DNA from: CAVVEQ01 sp963804865
GTDB taxonomy: Bacteria > Chloroflexota > Anaerolineae > Anaerolineales > Anaerolineaceae
Length of the DNA: 64,000 bases
Direction of reading: 5' to 3'
NCBI GenBank assembly: GCA_963804865.1
Contig: CAWDSH010000001.1
Span: 62,001-126,000, forward strand
Each line of letters begins with the position of its first letter. The first letter of the stretch is position 1. The notes beneath the pieces are model-generated. The model was given only the letters and a program-made list of their open reading frames with translations, made no database searches and was not told the DNA's origin. A program made the position numbers and the translations under genes. Shown in pieces: positions 34,711-43,900 of this stretch.

Positions 34711-36210
34711 ATGAATATTGATAGATCCATACTCCCTCAAGACATCGATAAGGCTATTGCCACCCTGCAGGTGGACTACAAACCGATTTACCTTGTCGGG
34801 GGAGCCATTCGTGACCACCTGGTGAAACGGGAAATCCATGATCTGGATTTCGTTCTTGTGGATAAAGTAAAACCCGTAGCCCGTAAAATCGCCAATCTTA
34901 TTGACGGCGATTTCTATATGCTGGATGATGAGCGACAGACAGCCCGTGTCTTATGGAAGACTAAAAAAAATAAGATATTCACCCTGGATTTTGCCACCCA
35001 GCAGGGCGAGGACATTGATGCAGATCTGCGAAAGCGTGATTTCACCATCAATGCAATGGCTATTGACCTTTCCAACCCGAGGGTAATCATTGATCCGCTG
35101 GGAGGGGAAAAAGATCTCAACAATAAAGTTCTAAAGAGTTGTTCCGAAACAAGCCTAATCGATGATTCTATTCGAACATTAAGGGGAGCACGTTTAGCGA
35201 TTCAATATGGTTTAACGATCGAAAAACGGACCAAAGATCATATTGCTAAAGCCGGAAGTGACTTACCTGGCAATTCCCCTGAACGCATTCGTGATGAATT
35301 ATTCAAGATCTTCGAGGGACCAAAATCAACAGCGATAATTCATTTGTTAATCCTTCTTGAATTGTTCGATAAATTATTCCCCGGGATGCAGAATTTACTA
35401 ACCAAACAGCGAATCCGCTTGTTTTTACAAAATAAATTGGATTTGACTTTATCCTTTTTAGAATTCCTTGAGACCATCATTGATCTTTTGAGTTTAGGTC
35501 CTTACACCGAAAGAAAAATCAATCAAAATGACAAATTGATGATAGAAAAACTTGGAAAATTTCGTAACCATATAAAATTTCACTTTGATGAACAGGTAAC
35601 GCTTGGAAGGTCAAGACGCGCAATATTACTCCTTGCAGCATTATTTCGGTTTACCGGATCAGCAAATCTTGATGATGAAGGATTGGATCAATCCGATCAA
35701 ACCAATTCCAATCAATCGCTTTCAGAACAAATAGAACGACTGGCCTTAAGTAATGAAGAATCATCGATGCTGGGGAAGATTTCTAGTAATCAGGGACGGG
35801 TTCATCGGATTCGTACCAGTTCTCCCAAGGATTATCCACAACTTTCTTATAAATTTTTCAGAGAATGTGGCGAGGAGGGCATTGATCTTTGTATGTTCGC
35901 CCTGGCTGATTTTCTGGCAATTGGTGGTAATAAGATAAAGCAAAATGAATGGTTGGGAGAAATTGAGACTTGCCGGATGTTGATGGAAGCATGGTGGGAA
36001 CATAGAAATGAAAAAATCTTTCCTCCAAGGTTGGTCAGGGGGGAGGAGATCATTAAAGCAACGGGGATACTTGCCGGACCAAAAATTGGAGAGATTTTAG
36101 AATCCATCAGCGAAGCACAGGCTTTGGGAGATGTTTCAAATAAGGCGGAAGCGCTTAATTTAGCGAGAAAATTAATCGAAGGAACGAATGAGATGAATCA
36201 TGAACGATAA
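34711..36210 (+). CDS. CCA tRNA nucleotidyltransferase / poly(A) polymerase family
   Basis: Class II nucleotidyltransferase of 499 residues. It has YLVGGAIRDHL (about 28-38), the metal-binding DLDFVLVD (about 45-52), KRDFTINAMAID, an RTLRGARLAIQYG arginine helix and SPERIRDELFKI. It adds CCA to tRNA 3' ends or adenylates RNA; the two activities are not separable from these motifs. The C-terminal ~250 residues are helical and poorly conserved. It overlaps the following hydrolase gene by 11 bp. Confidence 0.88.
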   Translation: MNIDRSILPQDIDKAIATLQVDYKPIYLVGGAIRDHLVKREIHDLDFVLVDKVKPVARKIANLIDGDFYMLDDERQTARVLWKTKKNKIFTLDFATQQGEDIDADLRKRDFTINAMAIDLSNPRVIIDPLGGEKDLNNKVLKSCSETSLIDDSIRTLRGARLAIQYGLTIEKRTKDHIAKAGSDLPGNSPERIRDELFKIFEGPKSTAIIHLLILLELFDKLFPGMQNLLTKQRIRLFLQNKLDLTLSFLEFLETIIDLLSLGPYTERKINQNDKLMIEKLGKFRNHIKFHFDEQVTLGRSRRAILLLAALFRFTGSANLDDEGLDQSDQTNSNQSLSEQIERLALSNEESSMLGKISSNQGRVHRIRTSSPKDYPQLSYKFFRECGEEGIDLCMFALADFLAIGGNKIKQNEWLGEIETCRMLMEAWWEHRNEKIFPPRLVRGEEIIKATGILAGPKIGEILESISEAQALGDVSNKAEALNLARKLIEGTNEMNHER

Positions 36211-36985
36211 TCCGATAATCCTCAATTATGAAATCATGGGTGAAGGTTTACCCATTATCTTTTTGCATGGTTATCCCCTTAACAGGACGATTTGGTCTCC
36301 ATTGGCTGAAAATCTTGCAGCCTTTGCCAGAGTAATCCTCGTTGACCTGAGAGGGCATGGAAATTCACCAGCCCCGGAGGGAAAGTATTCAATGGAATTG
36401 ATGGCGGCCGATATTATTAACCTAATGGACTCCTTGAACATCAAAAAAGCCATCCTTGTCGGGCATTCCATGGGGGGATATGCTTCCCTGGCTTTTGTAA
36501 AAAACTACCCAGATCGGTTGGGGGGATTGGGATTGGTTGCCACTCAGGCAACTGCAGATTCACCTGAAAAAAGACAGGCACGGTTGGATTCCATCCAGCA
36601 GGTGAAATCAGATGGTGTTGCGCCGATCGCCGATAGTATGTTATCCCGTCTGACTTCTAGGTCCGATCTTTATGCAGTATTACGAAACATCATGGTGGCA
36701 ACACCTCGGCAAGGTGTAATTGGCACATTGCAGGGTATTGCTGATCGCGAGGATGCAACGTCAAGATTGAAAAATATCCGTGTGCCTACTTTGATTCTCG
36801 CCGGCATTGAGGATAAGATAATCTCTCTTGATAGGGCGGAGGAAATGGCGAGGTTGATACCAAATGCATGGTTGGTAAAAATTCCAGGTGCGGGGCACAT
36901 GCCTATGATGGAAACACCTGATAGCGTGGTCAAATCTCTAATGGAATTAATTCATACGGTTGAAGCAAAACGAACCGTTAAATAA
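36200..36985 (+). CDS. Alpha/beta-fold hydrolase
   Basis: The 261-residue hydrolase has the oxyanion-hole region FLHGYPLNRTIW (about 19-30), the nucleophile elbow GHSMGGYASL (Ser about 91), an acid residue near GIEDKI (about 219) and the catalytic His in GAGHMPMME (about 236). There is no signal peptide. The substrate is unknown; it resembles esterase/epoxide-hydrolase/haloperoxidase-like members. It is the last gene of the tdk operon, followed by a strong terminator. Confidence 0.88.
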   Translation: MNDNPIILNYEIMGEGLPIIFLHGYPLNRTIWSPLAENLAAFARVILVDLRGHGNSPAPEGKYSMELMAADIINLMDSLNIKKAILVGHSMGGYASLAFVKNYPDRLGGLGLVATQATADSPEKRQARLDSIQQVKSDGVAPIADSMLSRLTSRSDLYAVLRNIMVATPRQGVIGTLQGIADREDATSRLKNIRVPTLILAGIEDKIISLDRAEEMARLIPNAWLVKIPGAGHMPMMETPDSVVKSLMELIHTVEAKRTVK

Positions 36986-36990
36986 TTGAA

Positions 36991-37018
36991 AATCGCTGGG
37001 TCATCCCAGCGATTTTTT
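36991..37018. terminator. Terminator between the hydrolase and response regulator genes
   Basis: AATCGCTGGG-TCAT-CCCAGCGATT with a T-run to 37018. It serves the plus-strand operon and may partly serve the converging response-regulator gene. Confidence 0.9.
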
Positions 37019-37019
37019 C

Positions 37020-37412
37020 TCAAGAAGCAACTGCTAAAACAAGATTTAAATCCGGTCTTTTCCGTTTGATCAGATTATTTATGTGGGCAATTAATACATT
37101 ATTCGGAGCAGGTTTAATCAGGTAATCGTCTGCTCCGGCATCCAGAGCAGTGGCGACCATTCCGGGATTATCCATCGCTGAAAGAACCAGGAGAGGCATG
37201 GAGCTGAATTCGCGGATAGCTTTACATACTTCCCAGCCATTCATTTTGGGCATCATCAGATCAAGGATGGCAATATCCGGCTGATGTTGGCGCGCAGTTT
37301 CCACGCCTTCTGCCCCTGAATTGGCTGTTAAGATCTCAGCTGAGGTTGGTTCCAGCAAAATTCTGAGCAGTTCCGTCATTGCTGGGTCATCATCGATGAC
37401 AAGAATCTTCAT
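37020..37412 (-). CDS. Single-domain response regulator (CheY-like)
   Basis: A ~130-residue receiver domain with ILVIDDDPAM (acidic pocket at residues ~7-9), phospho-acceptor Asp in IAILDLMMPKMNG (about 52) and Lys in DYLIKPAP (about 102). There is no output domain, so it acts by protein contact or in a phosphorelay. ATG 37412 follows GGAGG; the upstream in-frame ATG at 37424 is part of that site. No kinase is adjacent; the nearest are at 19950-22205. Confidence 0.9.
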   Translation of the reverse strand: MKILVIDDDPAMTELLRILLEPTSAEILTANSGAEGVETARQHQPDIAILDLMMPKMNGWEVCKAIREFSSMPLLVLSAMDNPGMVATALDAGADDYLIKPAPNNVLIAHINNLIKRKRPDLNLVLAVAS

Positions 37413-37522
37413 GTATGCCTCCATCGCATCTAACCCCTATTATCCACGGATTGGAGTGATTCGAACCTTGCAATCGGTTTACAACTTAACCTACGGAAAT
37501 AAAAACGGTCAGTAAAACCCGA

Positions 37523-37595
37523 CTTGTTAGGACAACAAGTAATGAGGGGCTGTTTGTGGTAAAATGCAAGCTTTAATGTGAATTAACATTTAAAG
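37523..37595 (+). promoter_or_regulatory. ppdK promoter region with two inverted repeats
   Basis: An extended -10 TGG-TAAAAT (37557-37565) is flanked by CTTGTT-AGGAC-AACAAG (37523-37539) near the -35 position. Downstream lies TTAATGTGAATTAACATTTAA (about 37573-37593), containing the half-sites TGTGAA and TTAACA. The latter resembles a CRP- or Rex-like palindrome without a spacer. Operator function is inference. Confidence 0.45.
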
Positions 37596-37629
37596 ATTGC
37601 CAAGATGCTATTTTTCCTGGAGGAATCAT

Positions 37630-40399
37630 ATGTCTGAAAAGAAATGGGTTTACCTGTTCGATGAGGTGGAGCAAGCTGAAAGATACGTTGGGGGAGATTG
37701 GGATAAGGTCCGAGGTATGTTGGGCGGAAAAGGTGCCAACCTCGCTGAAATGACACGAATAGGTCTACCCGTCCCTCCATTTTTTACAGTCACTACTGAT
37801 GCCTGCAATGCTTATCTTGCGGCAGGCAATAAATTTCCTGCAAAGATGTGGGATCAAATGATCGCCGGGTTAAAGCGTGTCGAAGCCAAAGCAGAAAAGA
37901 AATTTGGTGATCCTAAAAATCCCTTATTAGTCTCGTGCCGATCGGGCTCGAAATTCTCCATGCCGGGGATGATGGATACCGTGCTCAATATTGGTCTCAA
38001 TGATGAGACTGCAAAAGGTATGGTTAAGCTCACTGGAAACGAACGGTTTGTCTATGACTCTTACCGGCGTTTGATCCAAATGTTCGGATCGGTGGTTTTA
38101 GGCATTCAAGATGAAGCTTTTGAAGATGTCTTGGAAGACTTTAAAAAGAAGGCCGGCGCAAAGCAAGACACCGATCTGACCGCGGATCAACTCAAAGAAC
38201 TTGTGGTGAAATTCAAAGCCGTTGTCAAGAAGGTAAAGAAATTTGAATTTCCCCAGGATCCTTATGAGCAGATGCGATTTGCAACGGAAGCGGTGTTCGG
38301 CTCCTGGAATGGAAAAAGGGCAGTGGACTACAGGAGAGCAACGAATATACCGGATGATCTTGGCACAGCAGTAAATATTGTCACCATGGTATTTGGTAAT
38401 ATGGGGTGGGATTCGGGTACCGGTGTGGCGTTTACACGCAATCCTTCAACAGGTGAGCGTATTCTCTACGGTGATTATTTGTTAAATGCTCAAGGTGAGG
38501 ACGTAGTCGCGGGTATTCGCAATACCGAAAAGATCCAGGATCTTGGGAACACACTTCCAAAAGCTTACAAGCAATTTCTGGATATCACCAAGATACTGGA
38601 AAAGCATTATCATGACATGCAAGACGTAGAATTCACCATTGAGCGCGGGCGATTATGGATGCTCCAAACACGTAACGGAAAACGCACTGCGCTCGCTGCG
38701 GTCCGCGTAGCTGTTGAGATGGCCAGGGAAAAGCTGATCAGCAAGGAAGAAGCTGTCTTGCGTGTAACCCCTGACCAGGTGGATACCCTCCTTCATCCTC
38801 AATTCGACAGTGAAACAAAAAAAGCTGCCAAGAAAGCTGGGCATGCTCTATGGCGCTGGTGTTAATGCCTCCCCGGGTGCAGCGGTCGGGCAAGTGTATT
38901 TTGATGCTGATCTCGCTGAGAAAATGGGTAAGGAAGAAAAAAAGGATGTCATCATGGTGCGTCCATTCACCAAGCCGGATGACGTTCACGGCATGCTGGC
39001 CGCGAAAGGTATCCTTACCAGTGAAGGCGGTGCCACAAGTCATGCAGCGGTTGTAGCAAGACAATTTGGTGTGCCGTGCGTGGTGGGTGCGTCAAGCGTA
39101 AAGATCGATGTCGAAAAACGGGTCATGGAATGCAATGGCAAGAAAGTCAAGGAAGGAGAGTGGATCTCAGTCGATGGAACTTCGGGTGAAGTCTTCCTTG
39201 GAAAATTAAACCTGACTGTTCCTAAAATCGAAGAACAGACAGATCTGCTAACCTTGCTGGGATGGGCGGATGAGATCTGTTCCAAACCCGGAATGCGGAA
39301 ATTCCCGGCTGGTTGGCCAACCCGCGGACTCCAGGTTTGGGCTAACGCGGATTATCCCAAGGATGCCCAAAGAGCACGTTCCTATGGTGCCAAAGGCATT
39401 GGCCTGTGCCGCACGGAGCATATGTTCTTTGAGCAAACTCGTCTTCCGATTGTTCAGCGCATGATCCTGGCAAAGACAAGCGCAGAGCGAACCAAGGCGT
39501 TGAACGAACTGCTTCCTTACCAGAGGAGCGATTTTGAAGGTTTATTCTCGGCGATGACTGGCTTACCCGTGATCATTCGCTTGATCGATCCTCCGCTGCA
39601 TGAATTCCTCCCGTCTGAAGAAACGCTTCTTGAGGAAGTGATTACAATGCGGGTGAAAAAGCAGACGCGTGGTTTGGCACAAAAAGAAGAATTACTCGCG
39701 ACAGTCCGCGGAATGCATGAAAGTAATCCCATGATGGGAATGCGCGGGATTCGGTTAAGCATTGTCATGCCAGAAATTGTTGAAATGCAGGTGCGCGCCA
39801 TCTTTGAAGCTGCCTGTAATGTGAAAAAGTCCGGGAAGGAACCTAAACCGGAAGTGATGATCCCACTGACCGGACATGTTAATGAATTGAAACATATCCA
39901 GCCGCGGTTGATCGAGATCGCCAAGGAAGTGATGACGAAAAAGAAAGTGAAAGTCGATTATAAATTTGGCACCATGATTGAAATCCCGCGTGCTGCTGTG
40001 ACAGCAACTGAAATTGCAGAAGTGGCGGAATTCTTCTCATTTGGCACCAACGACCTCACACAAATGACCTTTGGTTATAGCCGTGATGATGCTGAGCGTA
40101 GCTTCCTAGTGAAGTATGTTGAGAGCGGCATTCTTCCCAAGAATCCTTTCCAAACACTCGATCAAGCGGGCGTTGGGAGATTGATGGATATGGCGGTCAA
40201 GGATGGACGGGCTGCCAGGCCGAGCTTGGAAGTTGGGATCTGCGGTGAGCATGGTGGCGATCCGGAATCGATCGATTTTTGCCACAGGGTCGGCAATAAT
40301 TATGTAAGCTGCTCTCCTTTCCGAGTACCGATCGCCCGGTTGGCAGCCGCTCACGCTGCAATTAAATATTCCACAGGGAAAGAAAACGTCGATAAATAA
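37630..40399 (+). CDS. ppdK: Pyruvate, phosphate dikinase, frame broken near 38845
   Basis: Interconverts pyruvate, ATP and Pi with PEP, AMP and PPi. The N-terminal part (37630-38865) is the ATP-grasp domain with LLGGKGANLAEMTRIGLPVP, SCRSGSKFSMPGMMDTVLN and the GNMGWDSGTGVAFTR loop. The second part (open from 38810) has the phospho-His segment GGATSHAAVVAR and the PEP-binding barrel with GLCRTEHMF and FFSFGTNDLTQM. Joined length is ~922 residues, normal for PPDK. One extra base at about 38838-38850, just before GVNASPGAAVG, breaks the frame. GGAGG precedes ATG 37630. Confidence 0.92.
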
Positions 40400-40422
40400 T
40401 TAACCATTTGAATAATCTGATG

Positions 40423-40450
40423 AAGCCGGATAACTAGTTATCCGGCTTTT
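40423..40450 (+). terminator. ppdK terminator
   Basis: A 26-bp perfect palindrome AAGCCGGATAAC-TA-GTTATCCGGCTT running into TTTT. Confidence 0.9.
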
Positions 40451-40523
40451 CATATATTAATATTGGAACTCTGACTGATCATTAGACGTCTTTTGGGTGT
40501 ATCCTATCTGAAGAGGTGGAAAA

Positions 40524-41825
40524 ATGATTGAGCATACCGAAGACCTTGATTTGCAAAATCAACAAGCGGGAAGGGATTTCATCTATTGGCTGATTATGAC
40601 CACCATTGGTTTTTTCGTTATTCAGATTCTGATCAAGCCCTTCGAGCTGGCTTATCAAATTGAATACCAGGCAGTTCAATACCTAGTTCTATTTATCTTA
40701 GCGGGAGCTGCGCTTGGATTTGCGCAATGGGTGCTGCTACGGAAAAAAATTAATCGATCCACAATGTGGATCCTAGTAAACGGATTATCATTTTCATTTA
40801 GCTTTGTTGGAATTTTTCTAATTTCGAAATTTTACATTGAATTCTCAATTGCTAGCTCAACCATTCCTGCGAATTTAGTTGTACTCGTTGATATATTATT
40901 GATCACCTTTCCGCTTGGTATTGCACAATATATATATCTAACGCAGAAGAATGTTCCACTTCAACCTGGCTGGGTGCTGCATGGCATAGCGAGTGCGATA
41001 TTTATTGTTATTGCCTATGAATTAATAGCAATAGTCTTCAGGCAAGTCTTTTCAACTGAGAGCTATCGGCTTCTCCAAATCCGAGCGATTCTTTCAATGG
41101 TGATCATTGCTTGTGTTTATGGCATATCTACCGCATACGCCTTTTCAACGATTAGATTCCCTCGAATTATTAATGCAAATAAGGATAAACAAGTAGAAAT
41201 CAGGGAATTGGAACACAAGCCATTTATTAAAAAATTACCGAAATGGATTGGAATATTTACCTGCTGCGTTTTGATATGGATAGTGGTCTTATTTCCTGTA
41301 GCTTTGATTGTTTATTCTCAAACCACCTGGATATTATGGATAGCTATTGCTACTGCTGGCGCCATCAGAGGTTTAATTCAATGGCTGGGCTTCAGGAAAT
41401 CCATGCCCGATTCTAAACTATGGATAGTCATCACTGCAGGAGGTGAAGCAATAGGAGCAGGATTGGTCTTGATTTTGGGCGAAAGTGGATTACTGGATGG
41501 AATATTTAGGTACGATTTCCCGATTTTAATCTCAGGATTAATTGTGGCTCTGATCCTGGGGATGCCCGTAGGTGTTGGTCAGTGGTTTTTCTTAAAGAAA
41601 CGGGGAGTAGAGATCAATCCAATTTGGATGGGATATGAGGCCATAAACCTGTATTTGGTCATCCTTTTCATTTTCCTTTTCCAAAATTTCTCACCGAATA
41701 CCAATGGGATCATGGTTGTTCTATTCATTGTCGTTGGATTCATCCTGCTCAGCGCTGCATGCATTCTTCCTTCTGCATTGGCATTTACCTGGTTGCCTTT
41801 TCACTCAAGAAAGATTGAAAACTGA
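40524..41825 (+). CDS. Polytopic membrane protein with four GxxQW-type repeats, function unknown
   Basis: The 433-residue protein has about ten hydrophobic helices. A motif recurs four times: GFAQWVLLRKKINRSTMW (about 72), GIAQYIYLTQKNVPLQPGW (about 134), GLIQWLGFRKSMPDSKLW (about 287) and GVGQWFFLKKRGVEINPIW (about 351). Each has a Gly-x-x-Gln-Trp/Tyr start, a short basic turn and a Trp. This indicates internal duplication into two halves of two units each. It shows no enzyme motif or signal peptide. It stands alone between ppdK and pdhA, and I assign no function. Confidence 0.75.
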   Translation: MIEHTEDLDLQNQQAGRDFIYWLIMTTIGFFVIQILIKPFELAYQIEYQAVQYLVLFILAGAALGFAQWVLLRKKINRSTMWILVNGLSFSFSFVGIFLISKFYIEFSIASSTIPANLVVLVDILLITFPLGIAQYIYLTQKNVPLQPGWVLHGIASAIFIVIAYELIAIVFRQVFSTESYRLLQIRAILSMVIIACVYGISTAYAFSTIRFPRIINANKDKQVEIRELEHKPFIKKLPKWIGIFTCCVLIWIVVLFPVALIVYSQTTWILWIAIATAGAIRGLIQWLGFRKSMPDSKLWIVITAGGEAIGAGLVLILGESGLLDGIFRYDFPILISGLIVALILGMPVGVGQWFFLKKRGVEINPIWMGYEAINLYLVILFIFLFQNFSPNTNGIMVVLFIVVGFILLSAACILPSALAFTWLPFHSRKIEN

Positions 41826-41906
41826 GAAAACCTGTAAACTAATCGAAAATTTCATCGTGGATAGGTTTATACATAAATAATCTTGGAAAAGGATTGTGGA
41901 CAATTC

Positions 41907-41915
41907 TGGTATAAT
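41907..41915 (+). promoter_or_regulatory. Extended -10 promoter of the pdh operon
   Basis: TGG-TATAAT (41910-41915), 42 bp upstream of the pdhA ATG. The -35 is weak. Confidence 0.6.
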
Positions 41916-41957
41916 TTATTAGAGATATCGCGATTCATCCGTTAAAAAGGTTTCCAG

Positions 41958-42917
41958 ATGAAAAAAACTGAACATATCGAGCTTTTCAGGCAGATGGTAG
42001 TCATCCGCCGGTTGGAAGAGAGAGCTGCCGAATTCTATCAACAGGGAAAGATCGGCGGTTTTCTTCATTTATATATTGGGCAGGAAGCAGTAAGCACCGG
42101 TCTGATATCAGCGCGGGAAGCCAGGGATAGGGTGATTACAGCTTATCGCGATCACGGGGTAGCGATCAACTGCGGCATCCCTGCCAAGCAAGTCATGGCA
42201 GAGCTCCTCGGAAAAGCAACGGGAATTTCCAAGGGCAAGGGGGGATCGATGCACATGGCTGACGTCAGCAAGAATTTTTGGGGTGGGCATGCCATCGTGG
42301 GGGCTCATCTTCCAATTGCTGCTGGCCTGGCGATCGGCGATCAATATCAGAAAACCGGCGGGGTGACAATTTGCATGTTCGGGGATGGAGCTTCGAATAT
42401 TGGATTTTTCCATGAAGCATTGAATTTATCCAAAGTATGGAATCTTCCGGTGCTTTGGGTTTGCGAGAATAATCAATACGGAATGGGAACTTCAATCGAG
42501 AAAGCATCCGCGGTTTCTGAGATCGTACAGAAAGCATGCGGCTATGGATTGCCCGCTTCCCAAGCTGATGGCATGAATATCATTGCCGTCAGGGAGAAAG
42601 CATTACAGATGCTGGCTGAAATCCGGTCAGGTAAAGGACCCATGTTCCTCGAGATCATGACATATCGTTTCAGAGGACATTCGATGGGCGATCCTGAAAA
42701 ATATCGGAAACAGGACGAGGTTCACCGGTGGCAGGAGAACGATCCCATAGGAATTTATCATCGATACCTGGTAAAAGAGAAGATCGTGACCGATAAAGAA
42801 CTTGCCAGGATTGAAAGCGACGCATTGGCAGAAGTGGAAGAAGCAGCTGTGTTTGCTGAAACCAGTCCGGAACCTGCTGCTGAAGAGCTGTTTAGCAATA
42901 TTTATGTCGAAGAATAG
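41958..42917 (+). CDS. pdhA: Pyruvate dehydrogenase E1 component, alpha subunit
   Basis: Thiamine-diphosphate-binding subunit of the 2-oxoacid dehydrogenase complex. The 319-residue protein has the ThDP motif beginning GDGASNIGFFHEALN (about 140-154) and ending CENNQYGMG, and TYRFRGHSMGDPE near 233-245. The phosphorylation-loop-like RGHS sequence is common to the family. Pyruvate specificity is inferred; acetoin or branched-chain substrates are possible. It is the first gene of E1alpha-E1beta-E2. Confidence 0.9.
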   Translation: MKKTEHIELFRQMVVIRRLEERAAEFYQQGKIGGFLHLYIGQEAVSTGLISAREARDRVITAYRDHGVAINCGIPAKQVMAELLGKATGISKGKGGSMHMADVSKNFWGGHAIVGAHLPIAAGLAIGDQYQKTGGVTICMFGDGASNIGFFHEALNLSKVWNLPVLWVCENNQYGMGTSIEKASAVSEIVQKACGYGLPASQADGMNIIAVREKALQMLAEIRSGKGPMFLEIMTYRFRGHSMGDPEKYRKQDEVHRWQENDPIGIYHRYLVKEKIVTDKELARIESDALAEVEEAAVFAETSPEPAAEELFSNIYVEE

Positions 42918-42928
42918 GAAGGTTTGAT

Positions 42929-43900
42929 ATGGCTGTCATCACCATGCGAGAAGCCATTTCCCAAGCCTTATGGGAGGAAATGGAAAGGGATCCAAAAGTA
43001 TTCATTATGGGTGAAGAGGTGGGAGTATGGGGGGGAACTTATGCGGTCACTAAAGGTTTTTATGACCATTTTGGTTCTGAGAGAGTGAAGGATACACCAA
43101 TCTCAGAAGCCGCCATTGTTGGAGGTGCAATCGGAGCAGCGTTAACCGGGCTTCGCCCGGTAGCTGAACTGATGACCATAAATTTTGCATTTGTCGCCAT
43201 GGATCATATTGTGAATGAGGCCGCAAAATTGCATTACATGTTTGGCGGTCAAATGGTGTTACCGATGGTTATTCGCACAGTCGGTGGAGGAGGGCGGCAG
43301 CTGGGAGCTACGCATTCCCAGACGCCGGATGCCATCTTTGCGCATTTCCCCGGTTTAAAGGTCGTTTCGCCAGGTACTCCTGCGGATGCAAAAGGCCTTT
43401 TAAAATCAGCCATACGATCTAATGATCCCATTTTGTTTATTGAGCATGCGACGCTTTATCAGGTGCGCGGAGAGGTTCCGGAAGGTGAACATCTTGTGCC
43501 AATCGGAAAATCAATCGTCCAAAGAGAAGGCAGGGACGTGACCATCGTAACTTACAGTAAGATGCTCGAGATATCGATGAAAGCCGCCGAGCAACTGGCG
43601 AAGGATGGAATTGAGGTAGAAATCGTTGACCTGCGTACACTTCGACCCCTTGATATGGAACCAGTGATCGAGTCATTTAAGAAAACCAACCGGGCAGTAG
43701 TTGTGGAAGAAGGGTGGAAATCATACGGTGTCGGCGCAGAGATCTCAAGCAGGATCTATGAGCAGGCTTTCGATTATGTTGACGCTCCCATTAAACGGGT
43801 GGCACAATTGGAAGTACCACTGCCTTATAACCGCGTCCTTGAACAATCTGCTCTTCCGAATGTTGAGGATGTCATAAAAGCTGTAAAGGAGGTGATGTGA
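42929..43900 (+). CDS. pdhB: Pyruvate dehydrogenase E1 component, beta subunit
   Basis: Partner of E1-alpha in decarboxylation. The 323-residue protein starts with TMREAISQALWEEMERDPKV and has GEEVGVWGGTYAVTKG, the ADLFAQ-equivalent region TPISEAAIVGGAIGAAL, and the C-terminal transketolase domain with VVEEGWKSYGVGAEI. It lies 11 bp after pdhA, and its stop codon TGA overlaps the pdhC ATG. Confidence 0.92.
   Translation: MAVITMREAISQALWEEMERDPKVFIMGEEVGVWGGTYAVTKGFYDHFGSERVKDTPISEAAIVGGAIGAALTGLRPVAELMTINFAFVAMDHIVNEAAKLHYMFGGQMVLPMVIRTVGGGGRQLGATHSQTPDAIFAHFPGLKVVSPGTPADAKGLLKSAIRSNDPILFIEHATLYQVRGEVPEGEHLVPIGKSIVQREGRDVTIVTYSKMLEISMKAAEQLAKDGIEVEIVDLRTLRPLDMEPVIESFKKTNRAVVVEEGWKSYGVGAEISSRIYEQAFDYVDAPIKRVAQLEVPLPYNRVLEQSALPNVEDVIKAVKEVM
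43888..43898 (+). promoter_or_regulatory. Strong ribosome-binding site of pdhC
   Basis: AAAGGAGGTGAT lies within the 3' end of pdhB, just before the TGATG stop-start overlap. It is a near-full complement of the usual 16S rRNA 3' tail, and it fixes the pdhC start at ATG 43900 rather than GTG 43897. Confidence 0.85.

Noticed and set aside
37450..37500. tRNA-like 3' end on the minus strand (GGTTCGAATC followed by an acceptor-like arm)
   Set aside because: No D arm, no pairing 5' acceptor strand and a mismatched T stem; no cloverleaf can be drawn, so it is chance or at most a remnant.
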